A stretch of DNA of 64,000 nt, taken from JBHELQ01 sp046262995 (GTDB lineage: Bacteria > Actinomycetota > Thermoleophilia > Solirubrobacterales > Thermoleophilaceae). The position numbers and the translations under genes were made by a program. Where the stretch lies: positions 62,001-126,000 of the forward strand of contig JBHELQ010000064.1 in NCBI GenBank assembly GCA_046262995.1, written 5' to 3'. The notes under the pieces were generated by a model, which saw only the letters and a program-made list of their open reading frames with translations, searched no databases and had not been told where the DNA came from. Shown here piece by piece: positions 9,583 through 16,394 of this stretch. Positions within the stretch are counted from its first letter, which is position 1; the number at the start of each line of letters is the position of its first letter.

Positions 9583-11277
9583 TTGACGCGCCTCGTGTTC
9601 TCCGTGGTCCCCGAGCGCAGACGACGGCTCACCCAACGCACCCTGCCGATCGCGGGCATGGCGGCGTTCGCGCTGGTCGCCGGGCTGCTGGTCGGCTCGC
9701 TTGCCGACTCCGGCAAGGAGAAGACGGCGCGCGCGTTCGGCAGCGCCTGGCAGCGCGGCGACTGGGGCCGCATGCATGGCCTCCTCACGCCGGCCGCCCG
9801 CGAGCAGTGGAGCGCGGCCGATCTCCGGCGCGCCTACAGGAAGGCCGCCGCGACCGCCACCCAGACGCGGGTCATCGCGGCAAAGCCGGCGGGCGAGCGA
9901 GAGGGACGCATCCGCCTTCCGGTTTCCGTGCGCACCCGCATCTTCGGAATCGTCCGGGGCGAGGTGCTGCTGCCTGTCGAGGACGGCGGGGTCGACTGGG
10001 CGCCGCACCTCGTGTTTCCCGGCCTCGATCCGGGCGTGCCGCTACTGCGCCGCAGCGAGCCTCCGCGGCGGGCGAAGATCGTCTCGCGCGACGGCCAGGT
10101 CCTGGCCGAGGGGCCGGCCGACGCCCGCTCCTCTCCGGCCGGCGCCCTGGCGGGATCGATCGCCGGACGGGTCGCGCCTCAGGAGAACGCCAACGGGCGA
10201 GCCGCCCTTTACGCGCGCGGCTTCCCACGCGACTGGCCGGTGGGACAGACTGGACTCGAGCGCGCCTTCGAGCAGCGGCTCGCGGGGCGGCCCGGCGGGG
10301 AGTTGCGCGCGGGCGTCAGGCTGCTCGGCCAGAGCAGGCCGAAGCCGGGCGCGAAGGTCCGCTCGACGATTGACAGCCGCCTGCAGTCGGCGGCGGCCAC
10401 GGCGCTCGGCGACCGGCTTGGAGGGGTCGCGGCGCTCGATGCCGGAACCGGCGAGGTCCGGGCGCTGGCGGGGATCGCCTTCTCCGCTCCGCAGCCGCCC
10501 GGATCGACGTTCAAGCTCGTGACCACGACCGCTGCCCTGAACGCCAGGGCGGTGAAGCTGTCGACGCCGTTCCCCGTGCAGACCCACGCCACCATCGACG
10601 GCGTGGAGCTCGAGAATGCCAACGGGGAGTCGTGCGGCGGGAGCTTCGAGGCGAGCTTCGCGCATTCCTGCAACTCCGTGTTCGCGCCGCTCGGCGTGAA
10701 GGTGGGAGCCGAGCCGCTGGTGGCGGCGGCGCGACGCTACGGCTTCAACGCCCGCCCGTCGCTGCCCGGCGAGGTGCCGAGCACGCTGCCTGCGGCCGCC
10801 CGGATCCGCTCCGACCTGGAGCTCGGCTCGACCGCGATCGGCCAGGGCAGGGTGCTCGCCACCCCACTCCGCATGGCTTCGATCGCCCAGGGAATCGGGG
10901 CCCGCGGCGTGTGGATCGAGCCGACGCTCGAGCATGGCCGGCCGCCGCGGCGCCACCGCGCCACCACGCCGCACGTCGCCCGCACGCTCCAGCGGCTGAT
11001 GGTCGACGTGGTCGCCTACGGCACCGGCACGTCGGCGGCGATCCCCGGCATCAAGGTCGCGGGCAAGACCGGCACGGCCGAGCTCGAGGACACCCGCGGC
11101 CCGAACGCCCAGGACAAGCAGCCCACCGACCAGTCGAACACGGACGCCTGGTTCACGGCCTACGCCCCGGTCGGGAGGCCGCGCATCGCTGTGGCCGTCC
11201 TCCTCGTCAAGGCGGGCGCCGGCGGCGAGACGGCCGCCCCCGTGGCACGGGCGGTCATCCAGGCGGCACTTCAGTAG
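9583..11277 (+). CDS. Penicillin-binding transpeptidase with NTF2-like N-terminal domain
   Basis: A 564-residue class B-type peptidoglycan transpeptidase. After a single membrane anchor (about residues 22-41) comes an NTF2/MecA_N-like domain (about 47-145), then a transpeptidase domain with SxxK (S308-T-F-K311), SxN (S362-C-N364) and KTG (AGKTGTAE near 489). It crosslinks cell-wall stem peptides outside the membrane. The first possible start is TTG at 9583; GTG at 9595 or 9604 is also possible since no strong ribosome site is visible. Convergent with the lipoprotein gene, with two bases between the stops. Confidence 0.88.
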   Translation: MTRLVFSVVPERRRRLTQRTLPIAGMAAFALVAGLLVGSLADSGKEKTARAFGSAWQRGDWGRMHGLLTPAAREQWSAADLRRAYRKAAATATQTRVIAAKPAGEREGRIRLPVSVRTRIFGIVRGEVLLPVEDGGVDWAPHLVFPGLDPGVPLLRRSEPPRRAKIVSRDGQVLAEGPADARSSPAGALAGSIAGRVAPQENANGRAALYARGFPRDWPVGQTGLERAFEQRLAGRPGGELRAGVRLLGQSRPKPGAKVRSTIDSRLQSAAATALGDRLGGVAALDAGTGEVRALAGIAFSAPQPPGSTFKLVTTTAALNARAVKLSTPFPVQTHATIDGVELENANGESCGGSFEASFAHSCNSVFAPLGVKVGAEPLVAAARRYGFNARPSLPGEVPSTLPAAARIRSDLELGSTAIGQGRVLATPLRMASIAQGIGARGVWIEPTLEHGRPPRRHRATTPHVARTLQRLMVDVVAYGTGTSAAIPGIKVAGKTGTAELEDTRGPNAQDKQPTDQSNTDAWFTAYAPVGRPRIAVAVLLVKAGAGGETAAPVARAVIQAALQ

Positions 11278-11279
11278 GG

Positions 11280-11831
11280 CTACAGGTCGAGCTCGACCCG
11301 GCGCTTCTCCCCCGGCGCTCCGGTGGCGATCTCGAGCTCCAGCGGGCGGTTCTCCGTGATGGTCAGCGGCAGCCGGAACAGGAGCATCGCGCCCGCCGTC
11401 GGCCCGAGCTGCGCGACGCTGCCGGCCGGGGGCACGCACTGATCCGGCGCCAGCATCCGAGCTTGGTAGGCGAACGCGTTGTCACGCGGCAACGGCGTGG
11501 GCGCGAAGCTGTTCCCCTGGCTGTCCAGGACCGTGAACTGGCCCGCCGTGCGCAGCGCCTGCTTGCCGTGGTTGCACGCCTGCAGGAAGATCCCGTACAG
11601 CGTCTGTCCCTTGCCGGGCTCGGGCCCCTTGTAGTAGGCGCTGTCGGGCTGCACCTTCAGGTTCAGCTCGCGGGTGATGAAGACGTTGTAGTCGATGCCG
11701 GCGAGCGGGATGTCGAGCCCTTCGCGTGCGGGCGACTTCGCGCCGGGCTCCTTCTCCTGACCGCAGGCCGGGAAAGTCAGCGCCGCCAGGACCGTGCAGG
11801 CAACGAGCATCGGCTTCGTACGGGCGATCAT
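11280..11831 (-). CDS. Putative secreted lipoprotein
   Basis: A 183-residue protein with a lipoprotein signal: basic N-terminus, hydrophobic core and lipobox LTFPAC, giving lipidated Cys23. The mature part is beta-rich in appearance (LYGIFLQACNHGKQA, GQFTVLDSQGN) and resembles the general shape of DUF4352-type extracytoplasmic domains, but I cannot assign a family. Two further cysteines (in LQACN and PDQCVP) could form a disulfide. It lies 14 bases downstream of the SRPBCC gene on the same strand. Confidence 0.7.
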   Translation of the reverse strand: MIARTKPMLVACTVLAALTFPACGQEKEPGAKSPAREGLDIPLAGIDYNVFITRELNLKVQPDSAYYKGPEPGKGQTLYGIFLQACNHGKQALRTAGQFTVLDSQGNSFAPTPLPRDNAFAYQARMLAPDQCVPPAGSVAQLGPTAGAMLLFRLPLTITENRPLELEIATGAPGEKRRVELDL

Positions 11832-11845
11832 CGGCGGCGCGCAGT

Positions 11846-12412
11846 CTAGTGGTGGCCCGCCCGCGCCGGGCGGGAGGGATCGGCGCCCGTGTGGGCTCCG
11901 AAGCGGGCAGCCGTGGCCGGGTCGTAGCCGGCCACCGTCGCCCTGACGAGCTCGCCCTCGGGCGGGTCCTCGAAGATCTGCCGCAGCCGCTCCAGCGCGG
12001 TCTTCGTCTGGCGTCGCATCCAGCCCGCGGCGCCGAGCTCCCGCAGGCGGTCGATCGGCGTGGCCGGCTCGCTGTAGGTCGTGAGCTCGACGCGCGTGTT
12101 GCCGCCCGCCTCCGTGGTGAACTCGTAGACGGCGACCGAGCGCGTCCGCCCGAGCCGCCCCACGCGGAGCTCCTCCACGATCCTGCGCGGGCGGTCCACC
12201 TCCTTGACTTCGAGCTCCGCGTACTCCTTCGCCAGCGGAGCCGCGAGCAGGAAGCGCGCCGCGGCCCCCTTGCCATGGGGATTCGCGCGCGCAAGCCGGT
12301 AGTCGCGCAGGTAGTGGTCCGTGTAGGCGGGCCTGGCGGCCAGGTCGGCTACGAAGTCGAAGACCTGCTCGCGGGGAGCCGAGATATGCGTCTGGGCGCT
12401 GACCTGGCGCAT
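11846..12412 (-). CDS. SRPBCC (polyketide cyclase/START-like) family protein
   Basis: A 188-residue protein opening with the standard SRPBCC start, SAQTHISAPREQVFDFVADLAARPAY, here quoted only in part as HISAPREQVFDFVADLA. This fold makes a hydrophobic cavity that binds lipids or other small ligands. The remainder (VAVYEFTTEAGGNTRVEL) fits the same fold, and the tail after about residue 150 is Arg/Pro rich. The ligand is unknown. It shares a strand with the zinc-motif gene upstream and the lipoprotein gene downstream. Confidence 0.72.
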   Translation of the reverse strand: MRQVSAQTHISAPREQVFDFVADLAARPAYTDHYLRDYRLARANPHGKGAAARFLLAAPLAKEYAELEVKEVDRPRRIVEELRVGRLGRTRSVAVYEFTTEAGGNTRVELTTYSEPATPIDRLRELGAAGWMRRQTKTALERLRQIFEDPPEGELVRATVAGYDPATAARFGAHTGADPSRPARAGHH

Positions 12413-12457
12413 GGCGGCGCCGATTCTATGCGGGGGAGGCTCCTGGCCCGGTGGGCC

Positions 12458-12700
12458 TCAGGCGGCCTTGCGCACGACCGCGAGGCGTCGCTCGCCCGCC
12501 GCGACCCGCTCGGAGCGGACGGCGACACGGTCGTCCTCAGGCAGTGCGCCGAAGCACAGCTCGCACAGGACGCGCCCCGAGTCGAGCTCGTGAAGCCGCT
12601 CGCCGGGCAGCGGCGCGCGTCGACAGCCGGCGCAGCGGCTGGTGCTCTCGTCGAGGGCGACCAGGCTCTGGCGCATCAGAATCGCGGCGAGGTCCGGCAT
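12458..12700 (-). CDS. Small CxxC/CxxC zinc-motif protein
   Basis: An 80-residue protein with two CxxC pairs, CAGC and CELC, about 21 residues apart, typical of a treble-clef or ribbon zinc site. The frame stays open upstream to 12778, but ATG at 12700 (MPDLAAILMRQSLVALD) gives a compact domain and avoids an Arg-rich leader. The function is unknown; a nucleic-acid or protein-binding adaptor role is only a guess. Divergent from the FHA gene across a 211-base gap that holds a terminator and a promoter. Confidence 0.6.
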   Translation of the reverse strand: MPDLAAILMRQSLVALDESTSRCAGCRRAPLPGERLHELDSGRVLCELCFGALPEDDRVAVRSERVAAGERRLAVVRKAA

Positions 12701-12823
12701 CGCGAGAAAGCTTCGCCGGGGATACCGGGGCTCCTGCCGGTTCGGTTCCCGACCGGATCGCCGCAAGTAGGTGTGCAAAGCATCCAGCCCGGGTATCTCG
12801 CCGACGCGGCTGCCCAGGATTAG

Positions 12824-12847
12824 CCCGCAAATAGCGGGGTTTTTCTT
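12824..12847 (+). terminator. Rho-independent terminator on the plus strand with no gene before it
   Basis: Stem CCCGC/GCGGG with loop AAATA, followed by GTTTTTCTT. The T tract is only on the plus strand, yet the gene to the left is on the minus strand. It ends either an unseen small RNA or antisense transcription, and it sits directly before the FHA promoter. Confidence 0.6.
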
Positions 12848-12874
12848 GGCGGGACATGCACCTATCGTTACTAT
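12846..12874 (+). promoter_or_regulatory. Sigma-70-like promoter for the FHA gene
   Basis: TTGGCG at 12846-12851 and TACTAT at 12869-12874 with 17 bases between them. Transcription would begin near 12882, about 30 bases before the ATG and just ahead of the GAGGAGA ribosome site. Confidence 0.5.
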
Positions 12875-12911
12875 TCGCCAACCGCTCCAGCCCCGAGGAG
12901 AGTCACACCGA

Positions 12912-13478
12912 ATGGAAGCCTTCAGCGCCGGAACACTGGCAGGGGCCGGCTCATTTCGCTGCCAATCCTGCGGGTTCGCGATCGCCCTTCAGGAGCTCGA
13001 CGCCGTGCCTTCGTGCCCCGATTGCGGCGGGCGCGAGTTTCGCCGCTCGTCCCTCTTCAGCCGTCCGTCGCCGCGTGAGACCGCGCCTCCCGTCGAGGGG
13101 CGGCCCGGCTGGCTCGGGGAAGCCCGCGACGCGCTGGCCGAGCCGGGCGCGTACATCGCCTTCGAGGACGACGAGCGGGTGCACGTCCTGCCCCTGCAGG
13201 AGGGCTGGACGCGGATCGGAAGGAGCCTCTCGGCCCACGTGCGCTTCGACGACCCGACGGTCTCGCGCCGCCACGCGCTGGTGTACCGCGAGGACGGCGG
13301 GGCGCGCATCCTCGACGACCGAAGCCTGAACGGCGTCTACCGCAACGGCGACCGCGTCGAGCTCGCGGAGCTCGAGGACGGCGACGAGATCGGGGTCGGC
13401 CGATTCCGCCTCTTCTTCATGAGCCTGGCCGAGGACGGCTCGCGCAGCGCGGAGGGCGCCGCCACCACGGTGGGCTAG
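12912..13478 (+). CDS. FHA-domain protein with N-terminal zinc ribbon
   Basis: A 188-residue cytoplasmic protein. Residues 17-38 form a zinc ribbon with CQSC and CPDC (C17, C20, C35, C38). Residues about 95-180 form a forkhead-associated domain with the phosphothreonine-binding motifs RIGRS, VSRRHALV and LNGVYRNG. FHA domains read Ser/Thr kinase phosphorylation, so this may be a kinase-pathway adaptor; a PknB-like kinase is encoded at 45411-46835. ATG at 12912 is chosen because GAGGAGA precedes it at suitable spacing, although the frame is open upstream. Confidence 0.82.
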   Translation: MEAFSAGTLAGAGSFRCQSCGFAIALQELDAVPSCPDCGGREFRRSSLFSRPSPRETAPPVEGRPGWLGEARDALAEPGAYIAFEDDERVHVLPLQEGWTRIGRSLSAHVRFDDPTVSRRHALVYREDGGARILDDRSLNGVYRNGDRVELAELEDGDEIGVGRFRLFFMSLAEDGSRSAEGAATTVG

Positions 13479-13517
13479 CCCGCGCGCGGCTTTGGGCCGG
13501 CGGCTGAGGGAGGACCT

Positions 13518-13550
13518 GAAGGGCCCCGTCCGGTCGGGGCCCTTCGGCTT
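13518..13550 (+). terminator. GC-rich terminator after the FHA gene
   Basis: Perfect 11-base stem GAAGGGCCCCG / CGGGGCCCTTC with a six-base loop, 40 bases after the FHA stop. It is followed by GGCTTGG rather than a run of T. Confidence 0.65.
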
Positions 13551-13558
13551 GGTGGTGG

Positions 13559-13623
13559 CGGGCGCGCCGACATTGGCCTCGGGGCAGCTGCGACGCTGCC
13601 CTCGGCCAACATCGGCGCGCCCG
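13559..13623. repeat. Hairpin element, copy 1
   Basis: A 65-base inverted repeat between the FHA and acetyltransferase genes. The outer stem is CGGGCGCGCCGA paired with its complement; then come a short internal loop, a stem containing GGCC, a TC/TC mismatch and an inner stem (GGGCAG/CTGCCC) closed by an eight-base loop. A second copy in the opposite orientation is at 16295-16371. In both copies the element lies between one gene's stop and the next gene's start in the same relative direction. Confidence 0.85.
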
Positions 13624-13675
13624 GCAGGCCGCCCGCCGGACGCCCTCTGTGGGCGGGAGCAGTAAGCATGCGCGC

Positions 13676-14185
13676 ATGGGCGTGGAGATTCGTGGTGCGG
13701 TGCTTGACGACGCTGGTGGGATTGCCGCCATCTACAACCAGGGGATCGAGGAGCGGCAGGCCACCTTCGAGACTCGGCTTCAGGACGCGCAGGACATCGC
13801 GCGCATCCTCGCCGCGCCCGGTGGGCTGCCGTTCCTGGTCGCGCATGAGGGTGAGCAGCTGCTCGGGTGGGCGCGGGTCATCTCGTACAGCGACCGTTCC
13901 TGCTACTCGGGCGTGGGCGAGGCGTCGCTGTATGTCGACCGCGCCGCGCGAGGGCGTGGTGTCGGCCGTGAGCTGCTCAGGGCGCTCGCCGGCACGGCGG
14001 AGGGTCTTGGCTATTGGAAGCTGATCGGACTGGTCTTTCCGGAGAACCGCGCGAGCGTGGCCCTGTTCGAGAGCGAGGGCTACCGGCGGATGGGCACCTT
14101 CCGGCGGCACGGCCGGCTCGACGGGAGCTGGCGGGACGTGTTGCTGGTCGAGCGCCTGCTGGGCGAGGCCGTCGCGCCGGGCTGA
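13676..14185 (+). CDS. GNAT acetyltransferase, ArsN1/phosphinothricin acetyltransferase type
   Basis: A 169-residue GNAT enzyme of the Pat/Bar group. Signatures include IAAIYNQGIEERQATFET, GWARVISYSDRSCY, the acetyl-CoA loop ARGRGVGRELL, and KLIGLVFPENRASVALF. The closest family by motif is ArsN1, which N-acetylates arsinothricin, and its relatives that acetylate phosphinothricin. The substrate in this organism is not shown by the sequence. ATG at 13676 matches the usual start of the family. It begins 52 bases after the hairpin element at 13559-13623. Confidence 0.85.
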   Translation: MGVEIRGAVLDDAGGIAAIYNQGIEERQATFETRLQDAQDIARILAAPGGLPFLVAHEGEQLLGWARVISYSDRSCYSGVGEASLYVDRAARGRGVGRELLRALAGTAEGLGYWKLIGLVFPENRASVALFESEGYRRMGTFRRHGRLDGSWRDVLLVERLLGEAVAPG

Positions 14186-14190
14186 ATCGC

Positions 14191-14586
14191 CTATGCGCGC
14201 CGCCGCGCGATTCGCCGGTCCGCCCGGCTGATGGCGCGGCGCGGCACGGCGCGGCTGAAGGCCGAGCGGTTGTCGGCGATCCAGCGGTAGCCGCGCTCCG
14301 TTGCCCGCGGGAACCGCGCAGCGAGGGCGGCAAGCGGCCGGCCGCCCGGCAGGCGTCGGAGCAGCGGCGCCGCCGCCGCGCCTGCCGAGGCCAGGCCGTC
14401 CGCGGTCACCAGGTGCCACGACTCCATGCGCTCGGCAGCCGGCACGTCTCCAAGCAGCTCGTCCGCCTCCGGGTCCTGAAGGGCGACCGGGCGGAGCGCG
14501 CCGCGCCGATCCCAGGCAAGCACCACACCGAGCGACCAGCGGCAGAAGCCGCAGTCGGCGTCGTAGAGGATCGGGTCCGACCGCAT
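14191..14586 (-). CDS. DCC-family (DUF393) thiol-disulfide oxidoreductase-like protein
   Basis: A 131-residue protein with the family motif ILYDADCGFCRWSL at residues 6-19, which contains a redox-type CxxC. DCC proteins resemble thioredoxin-fold enzymes but their reactions are largely unassigned. The middle keeps LRPVALQDPEA and the end is Arg-rich. Start ATG at 14586; divergent from pdxH with 27 bases between start codons, and convergent with the acetyltransferase gene (five bases between stops). Confidence 0.8.
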   Translation of the reverse strand: MRSDPILYDADCGFCRWSLGVVLAWDRRGALRPVALQDPEADELLGDVPAAERMESWHLVTADGLASAGAAAAPLLRRLPGGRPLAALAARFPRATERGYRWIADNRSAFSRAVPRRAISRADRRIARRRA

Positions 14587-14613
14587 TGGACTGGCGAGGG
14601 TACAGTCGCTGCC

Positions 14614-15240
14614 TTGGCCGCAGAAAACCCCCGGCACGCCCGGCCCCTGCTCGAGGACGGCCTGCTCCCCGACCCGGTCGACCAGTTCGCGGGCTGGTTC
14701 GAGGAAGCGGCGAGCACCGACCTCCGGATGCCCGAGGCGATGGCGGTGGCAACCGCCGCGCCGAGCGGCGCCCCCTCGGTGCGCATGGCCCTGCTCAAGG
14801 GATTCGACACGGCCGGCTTCGTCTTCTACACGAGCTATCTCAGTCGCAAGGCGAGGGAGCTCGACGGCAACCCGCGGGCCGCGCTGCTCTTCTACTGGGA
14901 CCAGCTCGGCCGCCAGGTGCGGATCGAGGGAGCGGCGGAGCGCTGCCCGTCCGAGGAGTCCCGCCGCTACATCGAGAGCCGCCCACGGGGAAGCCGGCTG
15001 AGCGCGCTCGCCTCCCGCCAGAGCGAGCCGGTCGAGGGGCGCGAGGCGCTCGAGTCGGCGGTGACGGAGCTGGCCGAGCGTTACCACGACCGGGAGCTCC
15101 CGGTTCCGGACGATTGGGGCGGCTATCGCGTGACGCCGAACAGCTTCGAGTTCTGGCAGCACCGGGAGGACCGCCTGCACGACCGCCTCCTATACACGCG
15201 CGGGGATGGGGGCTGGCGGATCGAGCGGCTGGCACCCTGA
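14614..15240 (+). CDS. pdxH: Pyridoxamine 5'-phosphate oxidase
   Basis: A 208-residue FMN enzyme that oxidises pyridoxamine or pyridoxine 5'-phosphate to pyridoxal phosphate. Family signatures: LPDPVDQFAGWFEEA, PSVRMALLKGFD, FVFYTSYLSRKARELDGNP, and the C-terminal PNSFEFWQHREDRLHDR with the final WRIERLAP. The length and the conserved ending are normal. TTG at 14614 is the only usable start near the conserved N-terminus in this frame; no strong ribosome site is seen. Confidence 0.92.
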   Translation: MAAENPRHARPLLEDGLLPDPVDQFAGWFEEAASTDLRMPEAMAVATAAPSGAPSVRMALLKGFDTAGFVFYTSYLSRKARELDGNPRAALLFYWDQLGRQVRIEGAAERCPSEESRRYIESRPRGSRLSALASRQSEPVEGREALESAVTELAERYHDRELPVPDDWGGYRVTPNSFEFWQHREDRLHDRLLYTRGDGGWRIERLAP

Positions 15241-15301
15241 CACCCGATTAGTTCGGCGCCGTCAGCCGGTCCCAGGGACACACACAAACGAAGGGGGACA
15301 G

Positions 15302-15886
15302 ATGGGAAGGATCGTCGTAACCGAGTTCGTGTCACTGGACGGCGTCATGGAGGACCCGGGCGGCGCCGAGGGCTTCAAGCACGGGGGTTGGACGTTCGAG
15401 ATCTCCAGAGGGGAAGAGGGCGACAAGTTCAAGCTCGACGAGACCCTGGAGGCCGAGGCCCTGCTGCTGGGCCGAGTGACCTACGAGGGCTTCGCCGCCG
15501 CCTGGCCCTCGATGACCGACGAGGCCGGCTTCGCCGACAAGATGAACAACATGCCGAAGTACGTCGTGTCTTCGACCCTGGACACGGCGGACTGGAGCAA
15601 CTCGACGGTGCTGAGGGGCGACGTCGCGGACGAGGTCGCCAAGCTCAAGCAGGACGTCGACGGGGTGATCCTGGTCCCCGGCAGCGCGCAGCTGGTGCAG
15701 ACGCTCGCCGAGCACGACCTGGTCGACGAGCTCCGGCTGATGGTCTTTCCGGTCGTACTCGGAAGCGGAAAGCGCCTCTTCGGCGAGACCGACGACAAGA
15801 AGCCGCTGCGGCTGGCCGACTCGAGGAGCGTCGGCGACGGCATCGCGATCCTGACCTACGAGCCCGCAGCTCGAACGGAGAGCTAG
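15302..15886 (+). CDS. Dihydrofolate reductase-like (RibD C-terminal domain) protein
   Basis: A 194-residue stand-alone RibD-C/DHFR-fold protein. Signatures: IVVTEFVSLDGVMEDPGG at the start, LLLGRVTYEGFAAAWP in the nucleotide region, VPGSAQLVQTLAEHDLVDE, and FPVVLGSGKRLFG. Such proteins bind NADPH, but most are not true folate reductases and the substrate is unknown. AAGGGGG lies a few bases before the ATG. Its stop overlaps the stop of the convergent SnoaL-like gene by four bases (CTAG). Confidence 0.82.
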   Translation: MGRIVVTEFVSLDGVMEDPGGAEGFKHGGWTFEISRGEEGDKFKLDETLEAEALLLGRVTYEGFAAAWPSMTDEAGFADKMNNMPKYVVSSTLDTADWSNSTVLRGDVADEVAKLKQDVDGVILVPGSAQLVQTLAEHDLVDELRLMVFPVVLGSGKRLFGETDDKKPLRLADSRSVGDGIAILTYEPAARTES

Positions 15887-16269
15887 CCAGGGGCGCCGTA
15901 TGGCCGCCCCGGGAAGAAAGGCCACTCCTCGAACGCGACAACACGGCCGTCACCGCCGAAGCGGATCACCCACAGGTCCCGGTACTCGCGACTGACCGGG
16001 TCCCCATAGGCCACCTCGACACGAACGACCGCGGTGTCGGCGTCTACGGCAACGATCTCGCTGCCCATCGCGAAGACCTCGTCGGGACCCTCCCGCTCCG
16101 CATCCCACAGCCGGGCGATCGCGGACAACCCGACGACCGGCTCCTCATACGGAGACATCCGGTACCTAGCGTCCTGCGCGAACAACTCGCACAGCGACTC
16201 CGTCCCAGGCGTCCGCCAAGCACGCTCATACCCAGCCACCCACGCCTCCACCTGCGCCCGGTCGATCAC
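15883..16269 (-). CDS. SnoaL-like/NTF2-fold protein
   Basis: A 128-residue single-domain NTF2-fold protein: VEAWVAGYERAWRTPGTE, LFAQDARYRMSPYEEPVVG and the strand-rich second half (AVVRVEVAYGDPVSREYRDLWVIRF) are typical of SnoaL-like enzymes and cavity proteins. No specific substrate can be named. GTG at 16269 is chosen as the first start before the conserved helix. The gene begins 25 bases after hairpin element copy 2, in line with gltB upstream. Confidence 0.75.
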   Translation of the reverse strand: MIDRAQVEAWVAGYERAWRTPGTESLCELFAQDARYRMSPYEEPVVGLSAIARLWDAEREGPDEVFAMGSEIVAVDADTAVVRVEVAYGDPVSREYRDLWVIRFGGDGRVVAFEEWPFFPGRPYGAPG

Positions 16270-16294
16270 AGCCGGATGCTCGCAGGCGCACGAT

Positions 16295-16371
16295 CGGGCG
16301 CGCCGATGGCGGCCGAGGGCGGCGTTGACCGAAGGGAACCAGCCGCCCCGAGGCCGACGTCGGCGCGCCCG
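16295..16371. repeat. Hairpin element, copy 2 (inverted relative to copy 1)
   Basis: A 77-base inverted repeat in the 125-base gap between gltB and the SnoaL-like gene. Read on the minus strand, both arms match copy 1 at about 27 of 30 positions. Base pairs differ in a paired way (A-T to G-C in the inner stem), so pairing is kept, and the TC/TC internal mismatch is retained. The loop differs in length and sequence. Confidence 0.85.
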
Positions 16372-16394
16372 CCCCGCGGCCGAAAGCCCGGGCC

